DNA of 64,000 nucleotides from Elephas maximus indicus (GCF_024166365.1 NC_064842.1:15595001-15659000), one strand, 5' to 3'. Shown: positions 46,071 to 58,426, numbered from the stretch's first letter. The notes: generated from the letters alone by a model not told the origin. Made by a program: numbers and translations.

Positions 46071-46499
46071 CCGTACATGAGTAATAAAGTGCCTTTATTT
46101 TATAAGCCAAATTGACTTGGGTTTTTAAGTCCTTGTGACAGAAAACATCCTAACACCAGCATCCTCAGTCTAGGAGCCTTCTCACTAGGCATTCTGGAGG
46201 GTTACAGAAATGGAGACAAACAGTAAGTAACCTGAAGTCCTTTGTACATTATGAAATCTGAGGTAAAAATCTGATGAGCGCCTGTTAAGAGCATAAAAAC
46301 AAAGTGCTGCGTGACTGAGGGGGTGGGGGATCAAGAGGTGCCCCAGGGAGGAAGTGGGGGTTAAGGTGGACTCGGAAGAAGGGGCACAGGAAACACGCCT
46401 CGGTGTGGGAGGTGACAGAGGGCTGGGTGCAGGAAGGATTCCAGCCAGCTGAACTGCAGAACCAGCGATGCAGGGGCTGGGATGGTTTGGGGGACTTTG

Positions 46500-46675
46500 A
46501 GTTTCATTGAGTGCTGACTACATACCAGTCACTGGCATGGATTATCCCCTGTAATCCTCACAAGGTACACACAATTGATTTTTTTTTTTGATAGAAAACT
46601 GGGCAAAGAGTTTAACTTTCTGAAGGTCACATAGCCGGTAAGTGCACCAGCAGGGCTGTCTGACTCCCACACACA
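46500..46675 (-). repeat. MIR
   Basis: CATTGAGTGCTGACTACATA, CTGTAATCCTCACAAGG, AAGGTCACATAGCCGGTAAG: inverted MIR, near complete. Confidence 0.75.
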
Positions 46676-46777
46676 ACCATGATGTTCCGCTGCCTCCCCG
46701 AGTGTTTCAGGAAGTGCTGAAACAGTTACCCTCCCTCACTGGTTCCCAGCACGGCTTCTTGCACAGCCGCCATGCAG

Positions 46778-46966
46778 CAAAACAAACCTAACCCACCGCC
46801 ATCCAGTCGGTTCCGGTAGAGCTGTCACACAGGGTTTCCAAGGCTGTAAATCTTTACAGAAGCAGACTGCTGTTTCTGTATCCCACGGAGCAGCTGGTGG
46901 GTTTGAACCGCCAACCTCTGGGTTAGCAGCTGAACTCTTATACCACTGTGCCACCAGGACCCTCTC
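46778..46966 (-). mobile_element. AfroSINE, long form with small deletion
   Basis: CACCGCCATCCAGTCGGTTC, TTTACAGAAGCAGACTGCTG, GTTTGAACCGCCAACC. About 17 bases of the tail region are missing. Confidence 0.9.
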
Positions 46967-46969
46967 CAT

Positions 46970-47670
46970 GCACAGTCAAGTGCTAAATGGCTTCACTAGG
47001 TACCAGCGACAGGGTTACAAAGTCAACGTGAAGCTAGAGATATGGTCCTTTCCTTTAAGAAATCCAGCTGAATTTACATAAGGTAGAACGATAAATAGGA
47101 ACCTCTCACTCACATGTAATAAATAAATACATGTTGCTATGAATTTATACTGTGCCTTTCTGTGAAAGGGCTCAGAGCAATTTGGGCGTACCCTGCCTTT
47201 CCATTTCTTCTGATAACAGTCCATGGAAGGTTACTGAGGACGTTTGTCCTTGTTTTCGAGGCCCCAGGCCTCAGCTCTTCTGACCATATGTGCACTGATT
47301 TACCAGGTGTTTCCTGAGCGTGGGCTCCCCAGGAGGGCCAGGCGAGGCTCCCATACACCAACAGATTTCTTCCCTGTCAGGCTGTGGCCCGGCCTTCATA
47401 TCTCTTACCTCAGCTTCCCAGGCTGCTTCTTTCTGAATTGCGCGGGGGAAGCTCCTTGCCATTGTTCTCCAGGTCAGAGAGGCCTGGTACTGGAAGGAGT
47501 GCCTTGCTCTAGCAGGATATTGGAGTCATCATGAGATGAAGGACGAATAGAGAAGATGAAGGACAAGGGTGTTCTTCTAATATGTGGTCAGCCCTCTCTA
47601 GGTGAAGAAAGCAAACTGAGGTTCATCTCTGCTTGTCACACGAAGAAACTAGGTTGCAAAAAAAGGGAAC
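46970..47670. other. unique sequence
   Basis: GC-rich in 47230-47540. Short open frames on both strands show no motif. No gene supported. Confidence 0.3.
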
Positions 47671-47671
47671 C

Positions 47672-47892
47672 AAAACCAAACCGAAAACTAAACCCACTGC
47701 CATCCAGTCCCTTCCAACTCATAGCGATGCTGTAGTACAGAGTGAAATCACCCCATAGGGTTTCCAAGGCTGTAAATCTTCACGGAAGCAGACTGCTACA
47801 TCCTTCTCCTGCAGGGCCTCCAAGTGGTATCGAACCGCCGACCTTTTGGTTACCAGCCAAGTGCTTTAACCACTGCGCCACCAGGGCTCCAA
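47672..47892 (-). mobile_element. AfroSINE, long form
   Basis: CACTGCCATCCAGTCCCTTC, TCTTCACGGAAGCAGACTGC, ACCACTGCGCCACCAGGGCT. Confidence 0.93.
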
Positions 47893-47987
47893 AAAAAGGG
47901 ACAAAACTGCTTATTTACACAAATATTAAGCACACTTAAGGTAGATGGTTAAGCATCTACCTTAAGCATTTATACATTTTTTTTTCC

Positions 47988-48208
47988 TTGTAGAAGTCTC
48001 TGGATGGTACAAACAGTTGACCCTCGACTACTAACCTAAAGGTTAGCAGTTGAAACCCATCCAATGGGACTGTGGAAGAACAACCTGGCCATCTACTTCC
48101 GTAAAGATTTGGCCACAGAAACCCCCATGCAGCAGGTCTACTCTGTAACACCTGGGGTTGCCATCAGTCGGAATCCACTTGGCAACGAGTTCGGTTTTGG
48201 TTTTTCGT
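47988..48208 (+). mobile_element. AfroSINE, second form
   Basis: AAGTCTCTGGATGGTACAAA head, CATCAGTCGGAATCCACTTG tail, GGTTTTGG end. Confidence 0.9.
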
Positions 48209-48220
48209 ATTATTGACCAG

Positions 48221-48395
48221 TGGTCCCAAACTTTAGTGCCACCAGAGGGCTGGTTAAAACAGATCGCTGGATCCCTACTCAGTTTCTGATTCAGTGGGGG
48301 ATTTGAGGTGAGGCCTGAGAATATGCATTTCTTACAAGTTCCCAGGTGATGCTGATGCTGCTGGAAGGCCTGGGACTACACTACTCTGGACTGGG
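48221..48395 (+). mobile_element. hAT-type non-autonomous DNA transposon
   Basis: 'gtggtcccaaactttagtg', 'gtttctgattcagtggggga', 'aagttcccaggtgatgctgat'. Opposite orientation to the relative at 51925. Confidence 0.65.
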
Positions 48396-49205
48396 AGCAG
48401 TATGGTTCTGAGTCCTTTCCTTCCTTTATCTTGGAGCATTCTAAAAGAAGGCATTAGAAAATCTGGGGTTCAACCACATGCTCTATGGTCTCTTCCAGAA
48501 TCAGATTCTATGATGAGGACACACAATCACCAGTTTACTCAGGAATTTATATTCCGACGGTATTAGGCCAGTTGTATATACTTCAGAAAGCACTTTCCTG
48601 TAAAAATAAGTTATGAATGGTAGTTGGAGTCCCTGTCCAAATCACGAAAAGACTTTTTAACCTATGGTTTGCTTGAATTAACAGTATAATTGCAACTACA
48701 ACTTAACGATCAATGTTATTTCCTCTTTGGTTCAGTGCATCTCATCTTCCAACTTAAGGTGCTGTTAACACAGTTCAGCCTCCGCAGAGGCTGCCAGGTG
48801 TGCTGGGGCAAGGGTGGAGAGGAGGCGCCATTACGTTATCATTCACCTACGTTTGCCCAGAAGAGAGTCCTCCTTTTCCTACAGAATCATATCCTGAATT
48901 GGGCTCAAAGGGCAGTTAGAGACAGAGAGCCAGGGCCTCCTTCTCCTACTTGTTTGTTTTCCTTAAGTCTGAGTCAGGAGCCAAGGGCTGCCCACACTGG
49001 TGTCCCTGTGCAGGGACAAAGCCAACAACGAGCCTTCAAGGCCGGAAGCAGGCGATGGCACGCCCTGAGCAGCTGGTTAGCAGATCCAGGTTCAAAACAT
49101 TCACCTTCTGGTCTAGGGTCTGGAGTGGAGTCTTTCTGTTTCATGTTTTTTTGTTTTGCTCTTAATTAAATTGTAGACTTTCTTGGCACACCAGTCATAG
49201 CTGTT
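48396..49205. other. unique sequence with a 159-codon open frame of unknown status
   Basis: The frame at 48690-49169 on the plus strand has no domain, signal or splice context I recognise. I do not call it a gene. Confidence 0.25.
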
Positions 49206-49206
49206 T

Positions 49207-49433
49207 ACCAAAAACCAAACCAAACCTGTTGTAGTGAAGTCAATTTCTACTCATAGAGACTCTATAGTGACTCTGCAGGACAGAGTAGAACTGCCCCATA
49301 GGGTTTCCAAGGCTGAAATCTTTAAGGAAGCCGACTGCTACATCTGTCTCCCAAAAAGTGGCTGGTGGGTTCGAACTGCCGACTTTTTCAGTTAGAGGCT
49401 GAGTGCTGAACCACGTCACCACCAGGGCTCCAC
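49207..49433 (-). mobile_element. AfroSINE, long form
   Basis: TGTTGTAGTGAAGTCAATTT, TTTAAGGAAGCCGACTGC, ACGTCACCACCAGGGCTCC. Confidence 0.93.
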
Positions 49434-50756
49434 CCATAGCTCTCTGGGGACGTCTAATCTCATGTATTAGTCTAACCAAAGCTGCACCTTACAAACCAGG
49501 AAATGTTTCGCCCTGATCTCACTGCCGAGGAGGGAATTAGCATTTTGTGTGTAATATAAACCTGGCCTTTTGTACATTAGATTTCTCATTCCTGGAAATA
49601 CAAGCCAGGAGTGGCTTTATGATCAGACCAGGTATAAGCCCTGATTGGTTAAGCTTGGCTGGGCTATTCTTTTTTTTTTTTTTTCTTTCCAGCTAGCAGG
49701 TGAGGACCTGCGACTTTTTCCAACACTCCGAGGCGTGCTCTAACCACATCTTGTGATTTACGGCCTAATCATAACCGTACCCACATCTGCCCGGGCCTGC
49801 AAAAGCTTTGGAGCTCTCTGCATCTAACATGAGCCGCCATAGCTGCAGAAGCAGAGAAGACATTATTTATGGCTAATGAATTATTTCTCAAGTGGCATCA
49901 ATCCAAGTCAACCAAAACAAGGATTCAGGAGTAAAGCAGAGACAAGAGAAAGGAAACTTGTTACTAAGGAAAATGGAGGCTGGAGAAGGCCTGAGCTTAG
50001 ATGTTGGAGCACCATTCTCAGTTTGGGTCCTAACAAACTTTCAGCTGGTAATCATGAGACCACCTGTGTTATTACTCTAGGACAGAGAGAGAAATACGTC
50101 TCCGCAACGCTTCACGAAGTGCAGAATTCAGTCCCAAATCTGTACCCTCAGACCAAAAGTCCCTTGGACCTGCCTGTACTAACTTGAACATGAAGGTTCT
50201 AATCCAGGTAGCTGCAGGCATAATCCTGACGTCTGAGGCTAACAGAGCTGGCGATAACAGAAGTGAAGCAGAGGTAGCCTGCTCTAGAGTCTGACATTTC
50301 CCTGCCGGAGGATGAAAAGGAGCTTCTTGGTTTCACTTTTACTCAAGAAGCCAATAGTTTGTTTTGTTTGGATTTTTAATACTTCCGCCTAGGGAGGGAT
50401 TATCCAATAGGTAAAGGAAGCGTGGTGATTTCCTCAGTTATCAGATCATCTGGAGTGAATAATTTCACATTTCTTCACCACATCAAACATTCTGCTTCTA
50501 GGTATGGCTAACATCTGCCTCTGTCCCAAGCCCACAGCACCTTGCTACAGAATCAGAACCTCTTTTCAAATTTACAATCCCTGACAGGGCCGGATGACCC
50601 AGGAAGCAAGGTAAGCGTGGGCTTACTTGTGCTTACTTACTAATCTGTAGTGAACAATTGCGTATGAGTTTCACGGTATCTTTGATGTCGTGAGACCTGT
50701 GTGAAATTGTTCACTGCAGGTAATCTGGTAAACAAGGTATAATCCGCCCCTGCTTC
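49434..50756. other. longest unique block in the upstream half; possible conserved non-coding DNA
   Basis: About 1.3 kb with no recognised repeat. 49840-49920 carries clustered homeodomain cores, including palindromic TAATGAATTA at 49876-49885. Conservation cannot be judged from one sequence. Confidence 0.35.
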
Positions 50757-50963
50757 CTCCCGTTGCCGTCGAATCAATTCGGACTCACAGTGACCCCACG
50801 TGTGTCAGAGTAGAATTGTGCTCCACAGGGTTTTCAATGACTGTGACCTTATGCAAGTAGATCACCAGGTCTTTCATTCAAGGTACCATGGGGTGATTCA
50901 AACCACCAACCTTTCATTTAATAGCTGGGTGTAAACCATTTGCATCACCCAGGGGTCCTTCCA
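50757..50963 (-). mobile_element. AfroSINE, second form
   Basis: CCGTTGCCGTCGAATCAATT, CACGTGTGTCAGAGTAGAAT, ATCACCCAGGGGTCC. Confidence 0.92.
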
Positions 50964-51623
50964 AGGCCTCCATCTTCATTTTAAAGTCCATTTTCCCTTA
51001 AAATCCCAGCGGTGTTGGAAAGTCACAGCTTGTCCATTATCGGAGGAGTCACCCATGACTCGCTTCCCAGACAGAAAACCCCAGGAGTGCTGTGAAATTT
51101 AGTATGAGGCTGTGAAAGAGTCACAGGGATCATCATAATAACTCTGGGTCCTCATAAAGGCCCTTTCATCTGGAGACCTCAAAGACCTGCATAAACGTTA
51201 ATTAGTCTCCCAACACCGCTCAGAGGTAAATAGACATTAGGATTTCTATTAGCCTCTCACTGTTGCTTCTTCCACATCTGTAGACTTCCAGATCCATCCC
51301 ATTATTTACTTTAGGAAAAAAAGTTAAATCCACCCCTCCCGACCCCCGCAGGCCCCTGATTTGCAGCGAAAATGGACATGCCTATTTAGTACATAGTTCT
51401 GGGCCAAACTGTGCACTGTAGAAAGAAGTTCTATATAAAGCACAGCCCCTCCCCTCAGGACTTGGAAGCTATAAGACACAATGCATATGGCTAATAATGA
51501 TATAAAAAGTGCTACGTGACAGAATCTGGTTAGTGTAAAAGGAGAGGTTTTCAGATTACCAAGGATGCTGTAAAGCCAGGGAGAGCTTCGTGGACAAGAG
51601 ATGTGGACTTGACCTTGATTACT

Positions 51624-51690
51624 ATGTGTGTGTGTGTGTGTGTGTGTACATACATGCACGTGCACACGCACACGTCTGCACTCACGTGTA
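51624..51690. repeat. (TG)n and CA-rich simple repeat
   Basis: A run of about 12 TG units followed by mixed CA/CG-rich purine-pyrimidine alternation. Confidence 0.9.
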
Positions 51691-51924
51691 CGCTCAAGCA
51701 TGCATCCCAGAAGGGGGTGGTGATGACATGAGCAAAGGCACTGAGGTGGGAATACACATGATTTGGTTAGAGAACAGATAGCCTGATATTACTGGAGTGG
51801 GGGAATAGTGAAGATTGAAAAGCAAGGTAGGTGGAAACCAAACGGTGAAGAGGGTTAATATCAAAGTCTTAAGATTTTGACTCTCAGGATATTTCCAAAT
51901 AAAGTTGGATAAGATACTGGCCCA

Positions 51925-52086
51925 TGTGAACAGTTGAAGTATGGTCCCCGGACCAGCAGCATCAACATCACCTGGGAACGTGTTAGAAATTCAAAGTCTC
52001 AGATGCCTTCACAGATCTATAGTGGGACCCAGCAATCTGAGTTTTAACCAGCCTTCCACGTCATTCTGATGCGTATTTGAGAACTT
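51925..52086 (-). mobile_element. hAT-type non-autonomous DNA transposon
   Basis: 'atggtccccggaccagcagc', 'tcacctgggaacgtgttag', 'cccagcaatctgagttttaac': reverse of the 48221 family. Confidence 0.65.
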
Positions 52087-52205
52087 CGGAGGGAGAGAAG
52101 CAATGCTTTTAGCTCATGCATAACAGAATTCTCTCCATCCAGTTCCTGCTTTCCATAAGAAAAAACAAACTGTTCAAGCAATTGCTTGAATTAAAAAAAA
52201 AAAAA

Positions 52206-52444
52206 AAAAAGTCCTTGAAAAAAAACCTTTTAATTGTGTAAATTTTAAACTTACACAAAAGTAGACAGGATAGCACAATCAACCTTGATCTACCCACCAC
52301 CCAGATTTAACAATTATCAAGATTTTTCTACACTTGTTTCATCTATCCCTTTCTCCAAATTATTTTTTTAAATACTCTGGAAATTATCTCAATTCACCCC
52401 TACATACGTCAGCACTCGTCTCTTAAAAATATATGTATGTTCTA
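52206..52444 (-). mobile_element. old L1 3' UTR, part 1
   Basis: Inverted old L1 UTR text ('agacaggatagcacaatcaa', 'cccaccacccagatttaac'). Split by the younger L1 at 52445 and resumes 53582-53670 ('gacacaatgccaatatcccac'). Confidence 0.6.
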
Positions 52445-53566
52445 CAGTGAGGAATCTGTGAAACATTTCATAACATGGAGGATCCTGGAAGGCATTACGC
52501 CGAGTGAAATTAGTCAGTTGCAAAAGGACAAATATTGTATAAGACCACTATTATAAGAACTCAAGAAACAGTTTAAACTGAGAAGAAAACATTTTTCTGT
52601 GGTTATAAGATGGGGAGGGAGGGAGGGTGGGAGAGGGGTTTTCACTAATTAGATAGCAGATAAGAACTATTTTAGGTGAAGGGAAAGACAACACACAATA
52701 CAGGGGAGGTCAGCACAACTGGACTAAACCAAAAGCAAAGAAGATTCCTGAATAAACTGAATGCTTCAAAGACCAGCGTAGCAGGGGCAGGGGTTTGGGG
52801 GCCATGGTTTCAGGGGACATCTAAGTCAATTGGCATAGTAAAATCTATTAAGAAAACATTCTGCATCCCACTTTGAAGAGTGGGGTCTGGGGTCTTAATG
52901 TTAGCAAGCAGCAATCTAAGATGCATCAATTGGTCTCAACCTACCTGGATCAAAGAAGAATGAAGAACACCAAGGACACAAGGTGATTACGAGCCCAAGA
53001 GACAGAAAGGGCCACATGAACCAGCGACTACATCATTCTGAGACCAGAAGAACTAGATGGTGCCCGGCTACAACTGATGACTGCCCTGACAGGGAACACA
53101 ACAAAGAACCCCTGAGGGAGCAGGAGAGCAGTGGGATGCAGACCCCAAATTCTCATAAGACCAGACTTAATGCTCTGACTGAGACTGGAAGGACCCCAGT
53201 GGTCATGGCCCCCAGATGTTCTGTTGGCCCAGGACAGGAACCATTCCGGAAGCCAACTCTTCAGACATGGATTGGACTGGACAATGGGTTGGAGAGGGAT
53301 GCTGGTGAGGAGTGAGCTTCTTGGATCAGGTGGACACTTGAGACTATGTTGGCATCTCCTGCCTGGAGGGGAGATGAGAGGGTGGAGGGGGTTAGAAGCT
53401 GGTGAAAAGCACCCGAAAAGAGAGAGTGGAGGGAGAGAGCAGGCTGTCTCATTAGGGGGAGAGTAATTGGGAGTATGTAGCAAGGTATATATTAAGTTTT
53501 TGTGTGAGAGACCGACTTAATTTGTGAACTTTCACTTAAAGCACAATAAAAATTATAAAGTATATG
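52445..53566 (+). mobile_element. 5'-truncated L1 3' UTR with 15-base TSD
   Basis: 'ggatcctggaaggcattacg' through the long UTR to CACAATAAAAATTATAAAG. Perfect TATATGTATGTTCTA at 52430-52444 and 53567-53581. Confidence 0.92.
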
Positions 53567-53581
53567 TATATGTATGTTCTA

Positions 53582-53670
53582 ATATGACACAATGCCAATA
53601 TCCCACTAACAGGAAGAACAATACTTCCCTAGTTTTACTAATAGCCAGCCCATTATCAAACCTGAGTGTT
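53582..53670 (-). mobile_element. old L1 3' UTR, part 2
   Basis: Continuation of the element at 52206 after the inserted L1. Confidence 0.5.
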
Positions 53671-54504
53671 GAAATAGAGTATATTAATTCTATCGAAGCT
53701 GCCTATTTTCTGTGTTATAACCATCTAAAACAATAAAATTTAGAGGGATACTAAGATACAAAATTTTTAGATATTTTTCTTTGTAAAATACCTCTAAAAA
53801 TAATATTCCTCATAGATATAGATGGAGGGAGGGTCCTTATTATCTAGGCACTAGACAGTATTATATGTGAAATGAGTTTCCATTTTGAATGCTGTAGCAT
53901 CATGTTAGATGTCAGAAATGTAATTAATCAGGATGAATCTTAGTTGGTATCTGTAAATACAGCTTCCTGCCATACGTCAGTAAATATCTGCCCCACTCCG
54001 TAGAGTCAGCATAAAAGTGCTATTGAAATGTTCCTTACGTGGCCCTGGGAATATCTGTGCTGTTATTATTTTGAGTATGACTTAAAAATACAGCAAAGTG
54101 TTCTCAGCACCTTCAAAATAGTCTTAGTTCTGTTAATTCCTAGAGTCAGAAATAACGACAATGATTGTACACATGCTTATATAGTGCTTTGAAAGCAATT
54201 TATATTAACTTATTTAATTTTTTTAAAAGCCATTAAGAATAGTTTAAATGATGCCAAAACAGCAGGATAAAAAGAAACAATAAGAAGAGGGTTGACCAAA
54301 TGTTTAGATCCTGGGAAGTGGATTTTTTTAAGTTTAATGTTCTTAACCATTTTTCAAATTTTGTATACATATATAGTATTTCAGGCTATACACATATATG
54401 TACATGCATATATATATGACATGTCCTTTATAAAATACAGAAACTTTGATATTTATAAAGTAATAAATTTCACTAGTATATGCACAAGATAGGTACATAC
54501 TATA
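53671..54504. other. unique AT-rich sequence
   Basis: No gene or repeat family recognised; TA-rich alternation near 54370-54420. Confidence 0.35.
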
Positions 54505-54637
54505 TGGAGATACTTTATTTATTTTATCATACTTTAGATGAAGGCTTACAGGGCAAACTACTTTCTCATTGAACAATTTATACACATATAGTTTTGTGAC
54601 ATTGGTTGCCAAACCCATGACATGTCAACACTCTCCC

Positions 54638-55494
54638 TGTCATGGATAGAATTGTGTCCCTCAAAAATATATGCCAACTCAGGAACCATTCCCGAACCCA
54701 ACTCGTCAGACATGAATTGGACTGGACAATGAGTTGGAGAGAGATGCTGATGAGGAGTGAGCTACTTGCACCATGTGGACCCTTGAGACTGTGTTGGCAT
54801 CTCCTGTCTGGAGGGGAGATGGGAGGGTAGATGGGGTTAGAAACCGGCAAAATGGTGATGAAAGGAGAGACTGGAAGGAGGGAGCGGGCTGACTCATTAG
54901 GGGGAGAGTAAATGAGAATGTGTAGTAAGGTGTAGTGTATACAAGTTTGTATGTGAGAGACTGACTTGATTTGTAAACTTTCACTTAAAGCACAATAAAA
55001 ATTATTTAAAAAAATATATCTGTGAACTTGTCTAGGCCATGATTCCCAGTATTATGTGATTCTCTACCATTTTGTCATCTGATGTGATTCCCCTGTGTGT
55101 TGTAAATCCTATCACTATGATGTAATGAGATGGATTAGTGGCAGTTACATTGATGAGACCTGCAAGATTAGATAGTGTCTTAAGCCAATCTCTTTTCAGG
55201 TATAAAAGAGAGAAGCAAGTAGAGAGACGTGGGGACCTCGTACCACCAAGAAAGCAGCGCCTGGAGCAGAGCGTATCCCTTGGACCTGAGGTTCCTGCAC
55301 TGAGATGCTCCCAGACCAAGGGAAGGCTGATGACAATGACCTTCCTTCAGAACCGAAGGAGAGATGACTTCTCCTGGAGATGGCACCCTGAATTCGGGCT
55401 TATAACCTACTAGACTGTGAAAGAATAAATTTCTCTTTGTTAAAGCCATCCACTTGTGATATTTCTGTTACAGCGGCACTAGATGACCAAGACA
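54638..55494 (+). mobile_element. MaLR-type LTR, middle layer, split by L1
   Basis: Starts TGTCATGGATAGAATTG, ends CCAAGACA; perfect 5-base TSD CTCCC at 54633-54637 and 55495-55499. AGAATAAATTTCTC near 55422 is the polyadenylation-signal area. An L1 piece at 54681-55006 is inserted near its start. Confidence 0.9.
54681..55006 (+). mobile_element. L1 3' end, inner layer of the nest
   Basis: Same L1 3' UTR as 53230-53550 ('aggaaccattcccgaaccca' to CACAATAAAAATTATT). An AAAAATATAT match flanks both ends. Confidence 0.88.
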
Positions 55495-56270
55495 CTCCCC
55501 TTTTCCAACTTGGGTTTCCCATTACCAGCTTTCCTGTCCCCTTCTACCTTCTTGTCCTTGTCCCTGGGCTGGTGTGCCCATTTAGTCTCACTTTGTTTCA
55601 TGGGCCTGTCTAATCTTTGGCTGAAGGGTGAACCTCAGGAGTGACTTCAGTACTGAGCTATAAGAGTGTCCAGGAGCCATACTCTCGGGGTTTCTCTGGT
55701 CTCTGTCAGCCCAGGAAGTCTGTTTTGTGTGTGTGTGTGTGAATTAGAATTTTGTTCTACATTTTTCTCCAGCTTTGTTCGGGACCCTCTATTGTGATAC
55801 CTGTCAGAGCAGCTGGTGGTGGTAGCTGGGTACCATGTAGTTGTGCCAGACTCAGTCTGGTGGAGGCTGTGGTAGTTGTGGTCCATTAGTCCTTTGGGCT
55901 AATCTTTCCTTTGTGTCTTTGGTTTTCTTCATTCTCCTTTACTCCAGATGGGGTAAGACCAGTGGAGTATCTTAGATAGCTGCTCACAAGCCCTTAAGAC
56001 CCCAGATCCTACTCACCAAAATAGAATGTAGAACATTTTCTTTATAAACTATGTGATGCCAATTGAGCTAGATGTTCCCCAAAACCATGGTCCTACAGCC
56101 CTCCGCCAAGCAATTTGGTCCCTCGGGGAGTTTGGATTTGTCTACGAAGCTTCCGTGACCTTGTCTTGGACAAGTTGTGCTGGCTTCCCCAGTATTGTGT
56201 ACTGCCTTACCCCTTTACCAAAGTTACCACTTATGCGTGGAGATACTTTATATTCTTGTAATTATAATTC

Positions 56271-56498
56271 GGAGTACCGGGGTAGTACAATCAATGAGTT
56301 CAGCTGCTAACTGAACGGTTGGAGGTTCAAGTCTGCCCAGAATCACCTTGGAAGAAAGATCTGGCAATCCACTTCCAAAAAATCAGCCACTTAAAGCCCT
56401 CTGGAACACAGTTCTACTCTGACACAACTCTATGGAGCACAGTTCTACTCTGATACACATGGGGCCGCCATGATTTGGAGTCAGCTTGATGGCACTGG
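56271..56498 (+). mobile_element. AfroSINE second form with internal ~30-base tandem duplication
   Basis: The segment with ACACAGTTCTACTCTGACAC (56399-56427) is repeated at 56428-56458. GTAATTATAATT flanks both ends. Confidence 0.9.
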
Positions 56499-56512
56499 TA
56501 ATTATAATTTGA

Positions 56513-58215
56513 GTCGGATGACATAACAAAATACAAAGAGTAAATTTGTGGCAAAATTGAACTGTAACATCTCTTAAAATTCAATGCAAAGATGGTAGAT
56601 TTGAAAAGAGGGCTATAACACTCTGTTGTTTTCATCCCCTCTTCTTCTGCCTGTCTCCTCCCTGTATCTCCCTAGGCAGGTTCACAAGTGTGTCATTTTA
56701 TGGCATTTTACCTAGATTGATTTGTAAGGTTGGAAATACTGTAAACATGTAGATCAACTGTAGAGTAGATTGTATTGAAGACAAGAACAATTCCAAAAAT
56801 AGTTGCCTGCCACTCTGTTTTTGTTCTCCCAGTAATGAAGCTCGCTGCCTTTAATTATAGTTTGAGACACTGTGTTGAAATATTTAATCCCTGAGTAATG
56901 ACTGGATTTGAGTTTCCTAATTGTCTTCTGTGTGTTTAGCAACTCTGCCAAAGCCTGAATCTGAGAATGAGTACCTGATACGAGACGTGGACTATATGCA
57001 AAACACTGCTGACAATCTGCCACCTTAGCTCCGGGGCAATAAGATAAATCAAACAAGGGAAGGAAAAATATCCCATATTTTATAACTTTACATATTTCTT
57101 AATGCCTGACCGACAACTTGTTAGGGCTTATAAGCCAAACCAGAAATCCATGTGTGACAGTGCATATTGAAGTGTAATTGTGGCCTCAGAGAAGCCCTTG
57201 GCCTTGGGAACATGTCTTGCTCATTCGCAAATGGTACTTCAGGTACCTGGGAGCAGTTTCCAGGAGGGAATGCTCCACCCATGACTGGAAGCCTTATTTG
57301 AAACCTTGTGAAACCAGCTTGAAAGGACTAAAAGAATAGGTTCGGCAGAGAAGTCATTGCCTTGAACTCTATCCTCCATTTGTGTTTTCTTAGGTGGATA
57401 ATCCACAAAAGTGTCAACTGGGCACCTTTCCCCCTATTATTGTTAGCTTCATATTGTTTGAAACAAGGTGCCACTCATCAGTTGCAACACACTTCCTTGG
57501 TGAGTCTGTGACACACACCATGGGTGTGGGACCTACCAGCTCACATTCCCTGAATAATGTATGCTTCCTTTGGCAGTGTTGAACCAGCCTAAAGTTACAC
57601 ATGGGTGAAGGTGGAGCAAGGGGTGGAATTACAGAACCCAGCTGTTCTGCCCATTAAGAATGCTCCTGAGATGAAAGGCCAAATTGTAGGAAGATGATAG
57701 GCTCTGGAGGTGAGTGGACAGAATTGTTCTTGTACCCACAGACAAGGAGGAGAGATTCTGATTTTCCAGTCTGGCTAACACAGGGGAAGAGATCACTGAC
57801 ACAGCTGACAGCAGTGTCTTTAGCATTTCTTACTCGGGAGGGGGGTAACCAGCTACATTAGACGCCACGTGCTCCTGGAGGCCAGGCATTCTCAGGTGGT
57901 CCTTATTGCTCTGAAAAGAAGCCCACTCTCATTCTAAACATGAATAACACCATGTGGAACAGAGATTGGAACCTTACTGTGACAAGGTGAGGCGGTGAGT
58001 GACTAAAGGGTGCCAGTTTCAAACACTGGACTGTCATTGTGGTTTACTTAATAGGATCAAAACAAAGCCTACTCTCACCGCAGGCCTCTACCCGCCAGTG
58101 CAGGCCAGAGGGCATGTTGACTGGTGTGGTGGCCCGGATTTGATCTTCACATCATATGCCGTCCTCTCCAGGCACAAGCCAGAATCAGAACTTTTTACTC
58201 TCTCCAAATTCAGAT
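56513..58215. other. unique sequence
   Basis: About 1.7 kb free of recognised repeats. No convincing coding exon; short frames lack motifs. Confidence 0.35.
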
Positions 58216-58219
58216 AAAG

Positions 58220-58410
58220 GGCATCCAGTCATGTCCCAGGCACTAAGCTCAGTGCTTCCACTTACGTCTTTCTACTCCTCCAGAAAGTAGGATGTTTCTC
58301 CTCTTGTCACGAAGAGAAAGCTAAAGCTCAGACTGGCTAAGTAACACAGTCAGGAAGTGGCAGCACTGAGTGGGGAACCCAGTCCCTCGGACTCCAAAGG
58401 TCATGTTCTT
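58220..58410 (-). repeat. MIR
   Basis: 'tcccaggcactaagctcagtg', 'gagaaagctaaagctcagac', 'ggctaagtaacacagtcagg': inverted MIR. Confidence 0.65.
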
Positions 58411-58426
58411 TCCACTTCCTCATTTC

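Larger units (their letters stand above)
54519..56237 (-). mobile_element. L1 3' UTR, outer layer of a three-level nest, 14-base TSD
   Basis: L1 pieces at 54519-54637 and 55500-56237 are one element split by an LTR. Perfect TGGAGATACTTTAT lies at 54505-54518 and 56238-56251. Confidence 0.9.

Noticed and set aside
48690..49169. 159-codon plus-strand open frame
   Set aside because: No domain, no splice or promoter context, and composition looks like chance; left as unique sequence.
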